Origin: Symsagittifera roscoffensis
Taxonomy: Eukaryota; Xenacoelomorpha; Acoela; Convolutidae
Assembly (NCBI RefSeq): GCF_963678635.1
Contig: NC_087062.1
Coordinates: 11,702,670-11,766,669 of the forward strand
Direction: 5' to 3'
DNA: 64,000 bases
Each line of letters opens with the position of its first letter. Position 1 is the first letter of the stretch. Under the pieces are notes generated by a model, which ran no database searches, was not told where the DNA came from, and saw only the letters and a list, made by a program, of their open reading frames with translations. Positions 50,200 to 62,452 of this stretch are shown in pieces. The position numbers and the translations under genes were made by a program.

Positions 50200-51950
50200 A
50201 AAGTTTGAATTTAAACTATTATTACTTGTCCTATCATTAAATATTGTGTTATTATGTAAAGTTGCGGTGTCAGTGGTGAGTGGAGTTACTCTTAGGTTAT
50301 CTTAGCCCGTGACAATTGCCGCACTTGAAATATCCTTAGAGATTTTGAAAAATAATATGTGAGACCATTCAGAGTCACATATTTAATCTGTTTGGCCTTC
50401 TAATATTGTTTCATTGTCTGAAGTTTGTGGTCGAAAATTTTTTTCTTTCTGTGGAGATTAAATCTTAATTGTCTTGAAATATTCTATTATGAACAAAGCT
50501 AGGGTTCTTTGTAGGTCAATTTTTACTATATTTAATAATTCATTATTGAAACTAAAAATCGCCAAAATAAGTTCCATCTAAAAATCGCCAAAAAAGGTTT
50601 ATTTTTTGTCTTGCTATTGCATGTCGAGATGTTTGAGGTGGTGATGCATATAATATTTCGTTAGATTTTTATACAGAAATATAACTATAAATGATAGAGA
50701 TAACATCATTTGCGAAAATTATTTGCTTTTTTTGAATTTTGTTGTTGAAAATTTTTGATATATTCTATGAAAATTTTTGAGAAATCCAATTCTATGTCAT
50801 CTGTTTTTATTCCGCGTGTGTTTGATGTGTCTGTGGTGGGAAATATTCAATGGTAAATACTCCGTAAAATGAAGTGATATTACTGATGCGTGGTAGATAG
50901 TTATCGAGTATTTGTCTTCTGCTATAACTAGAACACAAGTAGATCGTTAGATACTATTTAAGATCTTACTAAATTTATGATTGTGTTTAAGCCTGGGTCA
51001 ACTAAGAGGAGGGCTTAAGTGAAGGATGAGTAACCGAAGTTTTTCACAATTTTTCTTAGTTAGAATGGTTAGCTGTTCAAAACTTCATTTTAATCTTGCG
51101 TTATTGATAGGGGTTGGAGAATGAATCAACTTTTGAAGTCGTTAGACACCTTTACTGGTTCTGATTGATCCAAGGAAAGCCTTGACGATCAAGTCTTCTT
51201 TAAAAAAAAAAATTTTTTAGAATAATGTTAAAAATTAAAAAATCCATGGATAGCCATGATGATCTGGATTAAGAATTTTTAGATTCTTAAAAAACAAATA
51301 TAGGCCTCGACAAAATTTAAGGTTTAAGGTTTAAGTTTAATTAAGTTTATTGATTTGAAAAATAGGGATTTAATTGATATTAATCTTCATATGATTATGA
51401 TTATGTTTTTAATGGAGAAACAAGGAAGCTGGGTGGGGCGAGGATGAAGGTGTGAATTCTTGAGAAACAAGGAACCTTTCATAATATTTAAACTAATTTC
51501 AATTTAATTTACCAACTAATTTTGGTACTTTTCAATCAATAAAATTTAGTTCTACAAAAGTTTCCAATTAACTGCTGATTTAGTGAAATGAACTTAAGTT
51601 GTATCTTTTTATCAGTCGTTATTTTGTTATATAAAATGGGTATACATCATTGAGGGGTATTTTGCTTGGGAATGAACCTTACTGCTCCAGATAATTTTTA
51701 TTTCATGTTAGTGAATGAAAGTCTAGTGCATTGAGAATTTTGCAGAGGAATAATTGTTGCAGTCCGCGTCGTTTCACGATACAGGGTTTGTTGTTTGCCG
51801 TATCGTTTGAAGCAATAGATTGGACTTATTGAGAAGTTGAGATATACTTAGTAAGTTTTCTATACTATGTAACCTTTTGTGATGTCTTTTTATCTTAGTT
51901 CTATTGAATGTGCTAAATCTAAAGTTGTTGAAGTCCTATTTGAGACTTTT
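50200..51950. other. leader region of the second gypsy-class element
   Basis: Between the gag remnants and the primer-binding site. AT-rich, no ORF of note. Confidence 0.4.
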
Positions 51951-51960
51951 GGTCGCACCA
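51951..51960 (-). other. candidate primer-binding site
   Basis: Minus strand reads TGGTGCGACC directly inside the 5' LTR (51964-52352). It begins with TGG, complementary to a tRNA 3' CCA end. Which tRNA is not determined. Confidence 0.5.
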
Positions 51961-51963
51961 GAC

Positions 51964-52352
51964 GAGTTTATGTCCGGGTTGGCTTACTCATAGAGTAATT
52001 TCAGATAAGGTACACCGTCTGTTCGTCGCGCTATCTTATTTTCAGCCGGATTGATTCTTGCAATTTCTTATTCTAATACCGATTTTAATCTTTCTCCTAA
52101 GTCTCCTAGTCTCAAAAGATATAGTGTATACTGGTGTTTGCGAGTTAGATATCAGGAACTATTTTGAAAGAGAACAACTGTCTTCTAAGTTATATTTATT
52201 TCGTTCTGTTGCTGAAACAATTACTAGTTTGTGCGTTGCGAATAACTGTAAGTGTTAGTTATGAATCATGATTGATTATTAAAAAAAAAATTTTCGAGAT
52301 AGTTTTATCAATATCAAAACTGGATATAAATACTTGTTTTAAACTGGTTCCA
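51964..52352 (-). repeat. LTR (5', minus sense) of the second gypsy-class element
   Basis: Direct repeat of 42764-43144. The outer edge (actggttcca) is immediately followed by a fragment of the hAT-like MITE family, so the element may have landed in that MITE. Confidence 0.75.
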
Positions 52353-52528
52353 GCGTGCTCCCCTCTAAATAATATATATTGGCGCCCTCTAAAAACTAAC
52401 AAATATTGGCGCCGAAAAAAATTAAATGGTTTTCCAAATTATTAGAAAGGAGGGACACTTTGGTTCGGCAGGGGTCGAATTCCTGAGGGAGAGGCGTCCG
52501 AAACCGCGCCTCCTAAATCTGCCCATGT
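52353..52528 (-). mobile_element. hAT-like MITE fragment
   Basis: Reverse complement matches the left half of 41536-41916: cagatttaggaggcg, cctctccctcagg, attcgacccctgccga and ggcgccaatat in the same order. The other half is not found across the LTR element. Confidence 0.6.
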
Positions 52529-53244
52529 AAAAATCTTCGTATTTTTGGGTTTTTTTTGCAAGTTTTTCATCAACAAAAATGCAAGTTTTTCATCATGAGA
52601 ATGCCCACACTGAATTTTGTGAAAATTATCCAGGGCCTCTGAGAAGTCTTCAGTGTAGATTCAAGCAAAAAATTCCAGAGTTTTCGCTCTGCAGTTGGTC
52701 CAGAATCGACGTCTTTCAAAACAAAATATTTTTCAAACGATTCCTTTTGCCACTTTGCTTTTGTGGTACAAACACATTACCTTTAATATTAGAGAAAATT
52801 AGATCAGCCTTGTCATCAATAAAGGTATCATTGAATTTACGGATCAACATTTAACGCACATATTAAGAAAAAGTTGGTTCAAATAAGATAAATGTTCTCT
52901 GGACAAAAGTTTGTTCTCACTAGACAAAAATTGAGAGGTTAGATTTAGGGTTTTGATTTTTTCTGGCTTTTGATTATCCTAATGATAAATCTTATCTTTG
53001 CAAAACTTCTGCGCTGCAAGTTTTAAAAACATTGTTATTAACTTTTTACATCTAATTAAATCTAAATCTTATTAATCTAAAATTGAATATTTTGACGCCC
53101 GAATTCTCTTGAAATTCAGGAATATTTTGGCGCGCGAATTCTCCTGAAAGTCAGTATATGTTGACTTCAAAGATGCTTTTAAAAAAATAACTTCTGATCG
53201 GTAATCTATCAAAAATATTAATTGGAAAAAAGAATGAAGGAGAT

Positions 53245-53345
53245 CATTTTAATAGCCAGGGAGCCGAATTTCTGAGGAAAAGGGATTAGAGTTGGTTAGA
53301 TGGAATATTTCTAACCCCAAGTCCGCTGCTGACTTAGATTTAGAA
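53245..53345 (-). mobile_element. older hAT-like MITE fragment
   Basis: Reverse complement has gcggacttggggttag and ttttcctcagaaattcggct, a diverged form of the same family's left end. Confidence 0.4.
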
Positions 53346-53689
53346 AGGCTTGCGGCTTATCAGAGGTAGACAAATATAATTTATTCTTTTGAAGTGTCTT
53401 CGGATATATTTAAAAATTGAACCAAATTTTGAAGTAGAAAGAAAAGAATTTTAACATTCTGGGTGCAACAAAAATAATCGAACTTGTCAGCCATTGATAA
53501 TTTATAATATTATCAGACAACTAAAGCAGACAACTTCATTACCAAAACATTATTGCCCTTTACAATGACTATCTTTGATTGCTTATCATTGCCACCCATA
53601 TAAACACATTTAAAAATACAATTAAGCTGAAACATCGAGAGGAGTTTTTAAAAAAACTGCTAGTAACAACAGGGTGAAGCCCTGAATTT

Positions 53690-53995
53690 TACTGTTGCTT
53701 ATTCACAGTTGCCCCTCAGTTCTGATTGCCAATTTTTTCCAGAGGCTTCTTTTTGGTTCTATTTGAGTCATCTTTTTTGGTCGACCAATCCTTAAGTTTT
53801 TCTGAAAGCACCTTTGGCGCCAACAGTCACTGTGTGAACCAAAAAGAAAACCTTCCAATATGGAACCTTGTTCAAAACTTTCCAAAAAGTGATCAAAAAC
53901 AGTCTTTTTGGCTTGTTTTTCAAAAGTTTGTCTAGGGCGCAGAAAAAAATTGGCCTTTTTGATCAGTTTCAGAATTCCTTCTTCCACAAGCAGTT
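53690..53995 (+). mobile_element. hAT-like MITE-related segment
   Basis: ttcaaaactttccaaaaagt, ctttttggcttgtttttc and gggcgcagaaaaaaattg parallel 41740-41830 of the intact element. The 95-codon minus ORF here is a by-product. Confidence 0.4.
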
Positions 53996-54028
53996 CGAAA
54001 CATTAATTGAAATAACTTATTGTTCCGA

Positions 54029-54560
54029 CTTTTGATACGAAAGTAACGGAATATTTGTGCTCGGGGTGGGTTTTTTTCTTCAAACAAAGTTCGACTTTTT
54101 AACTAGCCATTTTTGACTGAATTTTTTTTACATGAATCGAAAACTATTGTTGTCTTGAGCTCAAATTTGAAAAGATATTTTACCTGTGATCATTTTTCGT
54201 AAAGTTATGGGGGTTTAAAGGCTGCCAATTTGGCCAATTTGGGACAATTAACGCACGATATATTTCGCGCTATTAACGCGTAAGCGGAGATTTAATCCGT
54301 CTTAGAAATCGTTACAAATTGGTTGCAAGAAGCTTATTTGCCATAATTGATTTGTTACAAGGAGCGAAATCTATCATTTTGTACTTAATATTGCGTGTGG
54401 GGGGATGATTTTCGTTTAAAAAATTTCAAATTTTAGAAAAAAAATTTTTCATTTTATTTTATTACATTTTATTTTTATAGGTTATTACTGCTCCTTAAAC
54501 GTTAAAAGGCAGTCGGAACATTCAGGGCTTTGCCCTGATACGAGCAGTTTTGTTGTACTA
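54029..54560 (+). repeat. direct repeat unit 1, about 530 bp
   Basis: Begins gacttttgatacgaaagtaa and ends gatacgagcagttttgtt; repeated at 54708-55217 with several percent differences. It contains a near-palindrome gcacgatatatttcgcgc and the word ttaacgcgtaagcgga. No ORF. A diverged inverted copy is at 39598-40170. Confidence 0.8.
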
Positions 54561-54707
54561 AAAATCAGTATCACTCAAAATACCGAAGAGCAATAACTGT
54601 TGCAAATATGCTTTTCTGTTCTCGAAAGGCAGAACAGCGAGATTGCCCGGACCTTGCATTTTTCCTTAAACTTTTGACTTGTCTCGCTCAATAATTCGTT
54701 GTTTTTT

Positions 54708-55217
54708 CGACTTTCGATACGAAAGTAACGAAATATTTGTGCTCGGGGTGGGTTTTTTTTTTCTTCAGACAAATTTCGCTTTTTTAATTAGCCATTTTTG
54801 AAGGAATTTTTTTAATATCATTCGAAAGGTATTGTTGTCCTGAGCTCAAATTTGAAAAGATATTTTACCTGTAATCATTTTTCGTAAAGTTACGGGGGTT
54901 TAAAGATTGCCATTTTGGCCAATTTGGGACAATTAACGCGCGATGTATTTCGCGCTATTAATGCGTAAGCGGAGAGTTAATCCGTCTTAGAAATCGTTCC
55001 AAATTGGTTAAAAGAAGCTTATTTGCCATAATTGGTTTGTTACAAGGAGCGAAATATATCCTTTTACCCTTTATATGACGTGTGGGGGGATGGTTTTCAT
55101 TAAAAAAAATTAAAATTCTTATTTATTACATTTAATTTTTATAGGTATTACTGCTCCATAAATCTTAAAAAGCAGTCGGAACATTCAGGGCTTGGCGCTG
55201 ATACGAGCAGTCTTGTT
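54708..55217 (+). repeat. direct repeat unit 2
   Basis: Same order of words as unit 1; here the near-palindrome reads gcgcgatgtatttcgcgc. The 150 bp between the units is unique. Confidence 0.8.
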
Positions 55218-57539
55218 ACAGTTTGGCCGTGAAAGCGTGAAAGTTATTTTATAAATAGACTTGATTACACTTGCAAAAGCAAAAGCGTGCTAGTAGTCAA
55301 GTAGCAATGGCCCTGTTACATCGAAATTATTATCCTTTGTCTCCTATTTACTGCTACTTACACTTCTAACCAATTTAACGTTTCTATATTTTTTTTTTAC
55401 ACTGCATACAAAATTTGGAAAATTCCAAAATGAATGGGTTTAAAACATGCAGTGTAGCTGGTGGCGCTACCATTTGCAGGAATTTATTTCGATCTTCTTA
55501 ATATGTTCGGAAAGTTCTCTAACTCAGTCCGATTTCCTTCATTAAATCTGAACTCTGTTTCAATCCAGTTTCCATCAAAAATTTAAAATCTTTGAAAGTG
55601 ACACACAAAAAACATCTTTTGACATGTTTTCAGTTAAAAATAACAGAAACGTTTTGTAAAGAAGTTCGTAAAAGATTTTAAAAAGCCATTTTGCTTTATT
55701 TTGAGAAGAGACAGAAAAAATATGATGTAAAGCGAGGGGTGAAATGTAGGAAACCCTTGCTTGAGTCGGTATTTAATTGCAGCAACTCAAGACTCAACCT
55801 AAACCTAAACAAAACCAGGGTGTTTAGTTGCTTTGGAAGTACCACAGCAATACGAAAATATCTGACCACAGTCATAAAAACATACAAATCACAAAAACAA
55901 GTCTTTTCTCAATTCGGATTTCTTACTTTTTTAAATATTTTCCATTTTTTTGCATATATTTTTTCTATCAGATTAAATTTATTTGATAAAACTTCTTCGT
56001 TTTTAAAATTTGAATGATTACATTTATAAACAATCATATCAATTATTAAAATTACCGGTGGTATGAATTATCAAATTATTGTTGTCAAAATCAAAGTTGA
56101 ACGATATAATTAATTTTTGAAATCTCCCAGGGATCTCTCAATTGGCACTGATTCGAATTTTTTTGAGAATCTTTTTAATTTTTTCTTTTAAATTTTAGCG
56201 CGATGTGACCAGTCTGAATTAAAAAAAAAACAGTTATTAGTTTTTTAATGTAGCACCCTGTCGCAGATTCTTTGCCTTGTTTGTTGCTCGATCGATTCTA
56301 TGGTGTTAAAGGTACAGTTCTCCTACTTCAAAGCAGCTTTAGTGTCTCATCGACTAAATGTTTTTGGTCTTAATTTTTTATTAAAAAATTAAAGATTTGA
56401 GTTGAGTCCATTTGGTTTTCATTAATTCTGCTAAAAGTCTTTTGTTTTATTTTATAATCTCACTGGATGTATCATTTTTCAAGTTATATCATCGAATATC
56501 TAAATTGTTTGTTTGTTTGTTCATTTTTTTCAAAGTTATAGACTGTTCAAGATTATATGAGATAAAATTAAAGATTTGACTTAACTAATTCAAACATTAA
56601 AGGGTACCAAACTCTTGGCTAGCTTAAGTGCGCCAATTTCTTCCGCCATTTCGTTTGAAAATTTGTTAATTTGCTCTTAAAAACATAAAACTTCAGCTGA
56701 ATGCGCAATTTTGAAATTTACATTTCATGATTGTTAACAAAAAAATTAATCTAAATTGGTTTTGCAGTTATATAATGAAAATTACGTTGTTTTTGAGCTG
56801 AGAAACTAACCTGTTAGTTCTCTTGAATATAGTTTTTTATGAATTTTTTCTTGAAGCAGTTGTGGAGACTTTATCTCTCTTTTCAGACTGGTGTAATCTC
56901 CAAATTGAAAACCTCAGTTCTCATTATTGAGAGTTGAATAAAAATTATAAACTTAGACATCGAAAAATGCTGGTCCAAAAACTGTGTCTTGTGCTAAGCA
57001 GTAATTCAATATTTCCCAATCAGGTATTGTAGAAGTCAAAACTGTTGCCTGTTGCCGACTGTTCCAAAATTATTAATTTTTGAGGAAGGGCTATAGCTAA
57101 AATTGAGATTATTTCGTTGTAGAGGCAACTCGTCTAAAAATGTAGAAATTAAATTAATTCTTCTCAAAACTGAGACATTTTTTTGGAAAATTTTAAAAAT
57201 TGATTGAATTAGGACCAGAAAAAGCTGCTATTCGATAAATAAATTTAAATTGTTCTTCGATGTATAAATTTAAACAGTTTTTGTTTTTCCGATTAACTTC
57301 GAAAATAACTTCCCGTAATTTACGTGCAGGAAAGCAAAACTCAGGGATCAGAAAAAAAACTGTATCAATTTTTTGGATTTTTTTGAGTTTTTATACTGAT
57401 TCTTTTTATGCAAATAATTTAAGAAAAATCTTAGTAAAATAATGCTGGTTTTGCTTACTTTATCAAGAAAATCAGCAAATTTTTTGGCGTAGTTAGTTTT
57501 TGAGGAGTTTCCAAAGGTTAAGAAAGTCAATATTATTTA
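55218..57539. other. no gene seen
   Basis: AT-rich. A 108-codon ORF at 55691 contains a segment (cagcaactcaagactcaacc) that resembles the 58080 repeat (caacagctcaagattgaacc), so it is probably an older member of that repeat family. Confidence 0.4.
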
Positions 57540-58744
57540 AAAATATATTTAGCTGAAAATCGATTTAAAAAGCTCAGTAAATGAAAAGTGCGTGTTCTTT
57601 GGAATATGTTTTTTGATAACAATAGCATAATCATTTTCCTGTTAAGAGGAAGACTTTCATTGAATGTTTTAGTGTTAATGCCAACCAAATTCAACACTTT
57701 GTTCGCACACTCAAATCTTATTACAATAGTACAGGGTTAACAGCGAGAATAATGGTTTTGCTTTGTTTTACCTAGTTGGTTTAGAAAGTTTTGGACAAAA
57801 ATTTTTCTCTGATTAGATGTGAACCAGTTTCAGCTCAAGTTTAAAATTTTCTAGTTTTTTGCTCTTGAAAAATGAAAGCTTTAGCGATGACACAGAAAAT
57901 GTAAGTTTGGGCATAATACGAATTTAATTTATCAAAAAACGACATCGCAGAATTCTTTAAACGATCTCAATTTTTGTAAAAGCCGCATTGCTCTATTTTG
58001 AGAAGAGAGAACAGAAAAAGTTGGCAATGGCGAGAGATGTGAATTGAGGTAACAAATCCATTATATGTGTCAATTTCTGAGTGCAACAGCTCAAGATTGA
58101 ACCAAATATTGAACAAAACATTGATAGCTTGTTGCTGTGCAAGTAGCACATACATTTCTGATAACAATAGAAAGACAATTTTTTTTGGTTTTTTTAGAAT
58201 ATTTTTTTTCACAGCGTTTTTGTGCTCTGCCTTAAAGCAAACTAACAATGACTGACATGATGAAACTGTTTTTTTTTGCATTTAAACTTAAAATGAATCA
58301 ATTTGAAGGGCCACGTTTTGGAAAATTTGCCTAAAAAGCAAATTTGTACCGATTTTTTTCGAAACGAAAGTTTTGCGTTGAAGTTTTTTATATCGATCTA
58401 CTTTCGAGTGAAAAAGCTGTAATTATTGTTATCTTAATTTAAAAAACAATTTGCGATGACTTTTGAATTTAACTTACTCAACAGTGTTTCTATGAAACCA
58501 ACACTTCAAAATTCAAAAAAACACTAAAAACTTTATGTGTCAATTTTAATATAGAGCTCAATGGCGCGACTTTTTTGAAATAACTTAATGATTTTGGAAC
58601 ACTGATCTTGGAAATTTAATTTTTGTACATTTTTGGATAACCCTTTTAAAAAGAGCTGCTTAAAGCCTTGCTGTTTTGTTAAAATTTTAAACACGTTTTT
58701 GAAATAGTTAGCTCTTTTGGGAGTTTTTCGAAGAATTAGAGCTG
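57540..58744 (+). repeat. tandem duplication, unit 1 (1205 bp)
   Basis: Starts aaaatatatttagctg and ends just before the same word at 58745. The unit contains no convincing ORF; minus ORFs (57967-58281) are AT-rich by-products. Confidence 0.9.
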
Positions 58745-59945
58745 AAAATATATTTAGCTGAAAATCGATTTAAAAAGCTCAGTAAATGAAAAGTGCGTGT
58801 TCTTTGGAATATTTTTTTTGATAACAATAGCATAATCATTTTCCTGTTAAGAGGAAGACTTTCATTGAATGTTTTAGTGTTAATGCCAACCAAATTCAAC
58901 ACTTTGTTCGCACACTCAAATCGTATTACAATAGTACAGGGTTAACAGCGAGAATAATGGTTTTGCTTTGTTTTACCTAGTTGGTTTAGAAAGTTTTGGA
59001 CAAAAATTTTTCTCTGATTAGATTTGAACCAGTTTCAGCTCAAACTTAAAATTTTCTAGTATTTTGCTCTTGAAAAATGAAAACTTTAGCGATGACACAG
59101 AAAATGTAAGTTTGGGCATAATACGAATTAAATTTATCAAAAAACGACATCGCAAAATTCTTTAAACGATCTCAATTTTTGTAAAAGCCGCATTGCTCTA
59201 TTTTGAGAAGAGAGAACAGAAAAAGTTGGCAATGGCGAGAGATGTGAATTGAGGTAACAAATCCATTATATGTGTCAATTTCTGAGTGCAACAGCTCAAG
59301 ATTGAACCAAATATTGAACAAAACATTGATAGCTTGTTGCTGTGCAAGTAGCACATACAATTCTGATAACAATAAAGACATTTTTTTTTGGTTTTTTTAA
59401 AAGTTTTTTTTTCACAGCGTTTTTGTGCTCTGCCTCAAAGCAAACTAACAATGACTGACATGATGAAACTGTTTTTTTTTGCATTTAAACTTAAAATGAA
59501 TCAATTTGAAGGGCCACGTTTTGGAAAATTTGCCTAAAAAGCAAATTTGTACCGATTTTTTTCGAAACGAAAGTTTTGCGTTGAAGTTTTTTATATCGAT
59601 CTACTTTCGAGTGAAAAAGCTGTAATTATTGTTATCTTAATTTAAAAAAACAATTTGCGATGACTTTTGAATTTTAGTTACTCAACAGTGTTTCTATGAA
59701 ACCAACACTTCAAAATTCAAAAAAACACTAAAAACTTTATGTGTCAATTTAAATATAGAGCTCAATGGCGCGACTTTTTTGAAATAACTTAATGATTTTG
59801 GAACACTGATCTTGGAAATTTAATTTTTGTACATTTTTGGATAACCCTTTTAAAAAGAGCTGCTTAAAGCCTTGCTGTTTTGTTAAAATTTTAAACACGT
59901 TTTTGAAATAGTTAGCTCTTTTGGGAGTTTTTCGAAGAATTAGAG
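58745..59945 (+). repeat. tandem duplication, unit 2
   Basis: Nearly identical to unit 1 with a handful of substitutions and small indels (for example gatagcttgttgctgtgcaa is the same, while acatacaattctg replaces acatacatttctg). Recent head-to-tail duplication. Confidence 0.9.
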
Positions 59946-62021
59946 AAAACTATAAACTTGACACCTAGAGGCCAAAGGTTCAATTATTATAATCGAGAAG
60001 AGTGCTTTCGCCATTACTCAGAAACATTGTGACCCTAATTTGCTAATGGCCGGAAGACTTGATCGAATAGTCAAATTTTTTTCCCATCACCTTCAATATT
60101 TTGTTTGTCCATTCCACACTGGTTATGATAAAAAAGCGTCAAAAGCGAAAAGGAAACAACCGTTTCGATCTATAAAAAAAACAAGACCAAAAATATAGAC
60201 CTTAAATTTATTTTTTTTGTGGGATATTTAGGGAAGTCGAGTTAAGATGTCCCAAAGTTATCAATATTATATAATTGTTTTCAGCCCCGACACCAAGGTG
60301 GAAAAGATTTTACCCTGAACCCCCTGAGAGTTGCTTACTCTGGTCGGTCATGATGAATCTCCACCTGAAATCGTCTTCCTTTAAAACCCAAACAATGGAA
60401 CTTGCTTTTTCAATCGAGTTCTATTAGATTTATTTTATGCAAAAACTCTTTACTTCAAATGCAATAAAACGGTCAAATTTGTGATTGTTTTCAAATTTTC
60501 CGTGAATTTGGCTAATAAAATGTATTTAAGAGTATTTTTGCAAGTTGAGTGCAATTAAAGTTATTACGCTTGCGATTAGCAAGCGTTCTCAAATCGGAAT
60601 GTAGACTTTTATCGGGTTAAAAACTAGTTTAATATAGTCAGTTGAATAACTTATGATGATTCTATGAAAAAAAAAACTAGGTTAAAAACTATGATGCTGC
60701 TATACTGGTTAAAAACTAGTTTAATATAATCAGTTGAATAACTTATTATGCTGCTATAGAAAACTCAAATTTAACTACTGGGTGAGTACAACTAGTTTCA
60801 GGGTGACTTGAAATTTTTAAAGTTTTTTTTTTTTTTTTTACAAAATCACACTTTTTTCGGCTCAACTGGTGTCTGCTCAAAGACTGTCGGCCTTTTTTCC
60901 GCATCGTAAAATATGTGCGGTTAATATTTGCATATCACATGTTTTGCGTGGCATGTTTGCTTAAACTTCCTGTTTCATAAACACAGGTATTATGAAATTG
61001 AATAGAAAAATTTCATCGCTTTTTGCTAAGATTTTGGCTTCATTGAATAGAACAAATCTGAAATGGTCCCCTCCACAAGCAGATAGGCCCAATTTTTTTG
61101 AGTCAAATATTTGATTTTTTAAACCATTTTTTGATCTTTTTCAATTTTTCTCGAAAAACAACCTCTCAAACTTGAGGTTGTGAGCTCAATGGAGATAACG
61201 GGTAGTGGGAAGCTCCCCTGCATCAGCGGCCACTCACAAAAAGTTGGGTTTGAGTGTTTTTTTCTATAGTTTTATTCAATTTACTTAAACATCCCCTCCC
61301 GTATCTAAGATTTTGGGTTCAATACAAAGAACGAGGTGTGAGGGAACTCCTTTGCCTACGCGACTACGCCCAATTGTTTATGACACTAAATTCATGGCCC
61401 TTGGAAAAGTCAAATTTTGCTTTTTTGAACAGTTTTGAAAATTTTTGACTATTATCGAGAACTACCTAGCCAAACCTGGTTTTATTTTCAATTGAAAATA
61501 CAGACTTGGTGAGTTTCTTCTATATGAGCGGCTACGCCCACTTTTTTTAAACAAAAAGCTATGATGCTCGGAAATGTCAACTGTTGAATTAAACCCCTAT
61601 AATTTTGCTTTAAAAGTCCGTCGAAAACGGCTGTTTAAAAAGTCGAAATTTGCCTGGAGAAAAACAATCTTCCCGAGTATAAATATTCTGTCTTTTTCTT
61701 CGAAATTCGTAAAAAAGTCTTATTTGTACTTGTTTTCAAATTTTTGCAAAATTGGCTTTTAAAACACTAATAAATCATCTCTTATTCACAAGTTGAATGC
61801 AAATAGAACTTTTTTTACAGGAACTCTTAGCATCAAATGCAATTAAAAAAGCCTAAATCGTGCTAGTTTTTAACTCTCTGAAAGTTTGGCTAAAACAAAA
61901 AACAAATACGTATTCTCTTCTTTACAAGAGATAGTCTGCGTTTTGTTTTCGAAGTTAAAATGATCAACTGGTCATAAACTTTACAGGTTGCCCCAAAATA
62001 GGGAGCTTTTAGAAGCTATTA
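59946..62021. other. no gene seen; repeat scraps
   Basis: Contains a short imperfect duplication (ggttaaaaactagtttaata near 60620 and 60707). A phrase at 61196 (taacgggtagtgggaag) resembles the end of the MITE at 62022. Confidence 0.4.
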
Positions 62022-62445
62022 CGGGTAGCGGGGAGGGTTCGCATGCTTGAGGGACCGAATGCTTGAAAACTTTCAACCAATCAAAATCTCTAAGCATTTC
62101 TTTTGGCTAAATGCGTTTCTCACAAAATCTAAGTCAATATTAACAGAAAATGTATTAAATCAGTGGAAAATAATCAAAAATTTTACAAATTGCGGGGTAC
62201 AACCGCATCACTATTCAGATAATGATCAAAGTTAATGAGTTCAAAATCATAAGAATTTTTCAGTCTTGAAAATTCATCTGCTTATTATTTAATCGGTCAA
62301 TATTAAAACTAATGGCCTGGATTTTTTTCTTACTTTGAGATTTTCGCGGTTTACTTTGAGATTTTGAATACTCTATTCTGATTGACTGAAAGTAAGTTAA
62401 AAATAATTTCAAGCATTCGGTCCCTCAAGCATGAGGGACGCCACC
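62022..62445 (-). mobile_element. MITE copy 2 (424 bp), 7-bp target duplication
   Basis: Flanked by GCTATTA at 62015-62021 and 62446-62452. Ends contain gcatgcttgagggaccgaat in inverted orientation. The interior matches copy 1 in reverse (aaccaatcaaaatc, tttctcacaaaatct, tactttgagattt). No coding capacity. Confidence 0.8.
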
Positions 62446-62452
62446 GCTATTA

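Larger units (their letters stand above)
42764..52352 (-). mobile_element. second Ty3/gypsy-class LTR element with both LTRs
   Basis: Two direct repeats of about 385 bp (42764-43144 and 51964-52352) bound 9.6 kb. Minus-strand contents are a primer-binding site candidate, gag-like ORFs with a zinc knuckle, a 200-N gap, RT, RNase H, then a partly deleted second copy of Pol. An integrase was not recognised. LTR divergence by eye is clearly over 10%, so the insertion is old, and the ORFs carry many stops. Confidence 0.75.
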
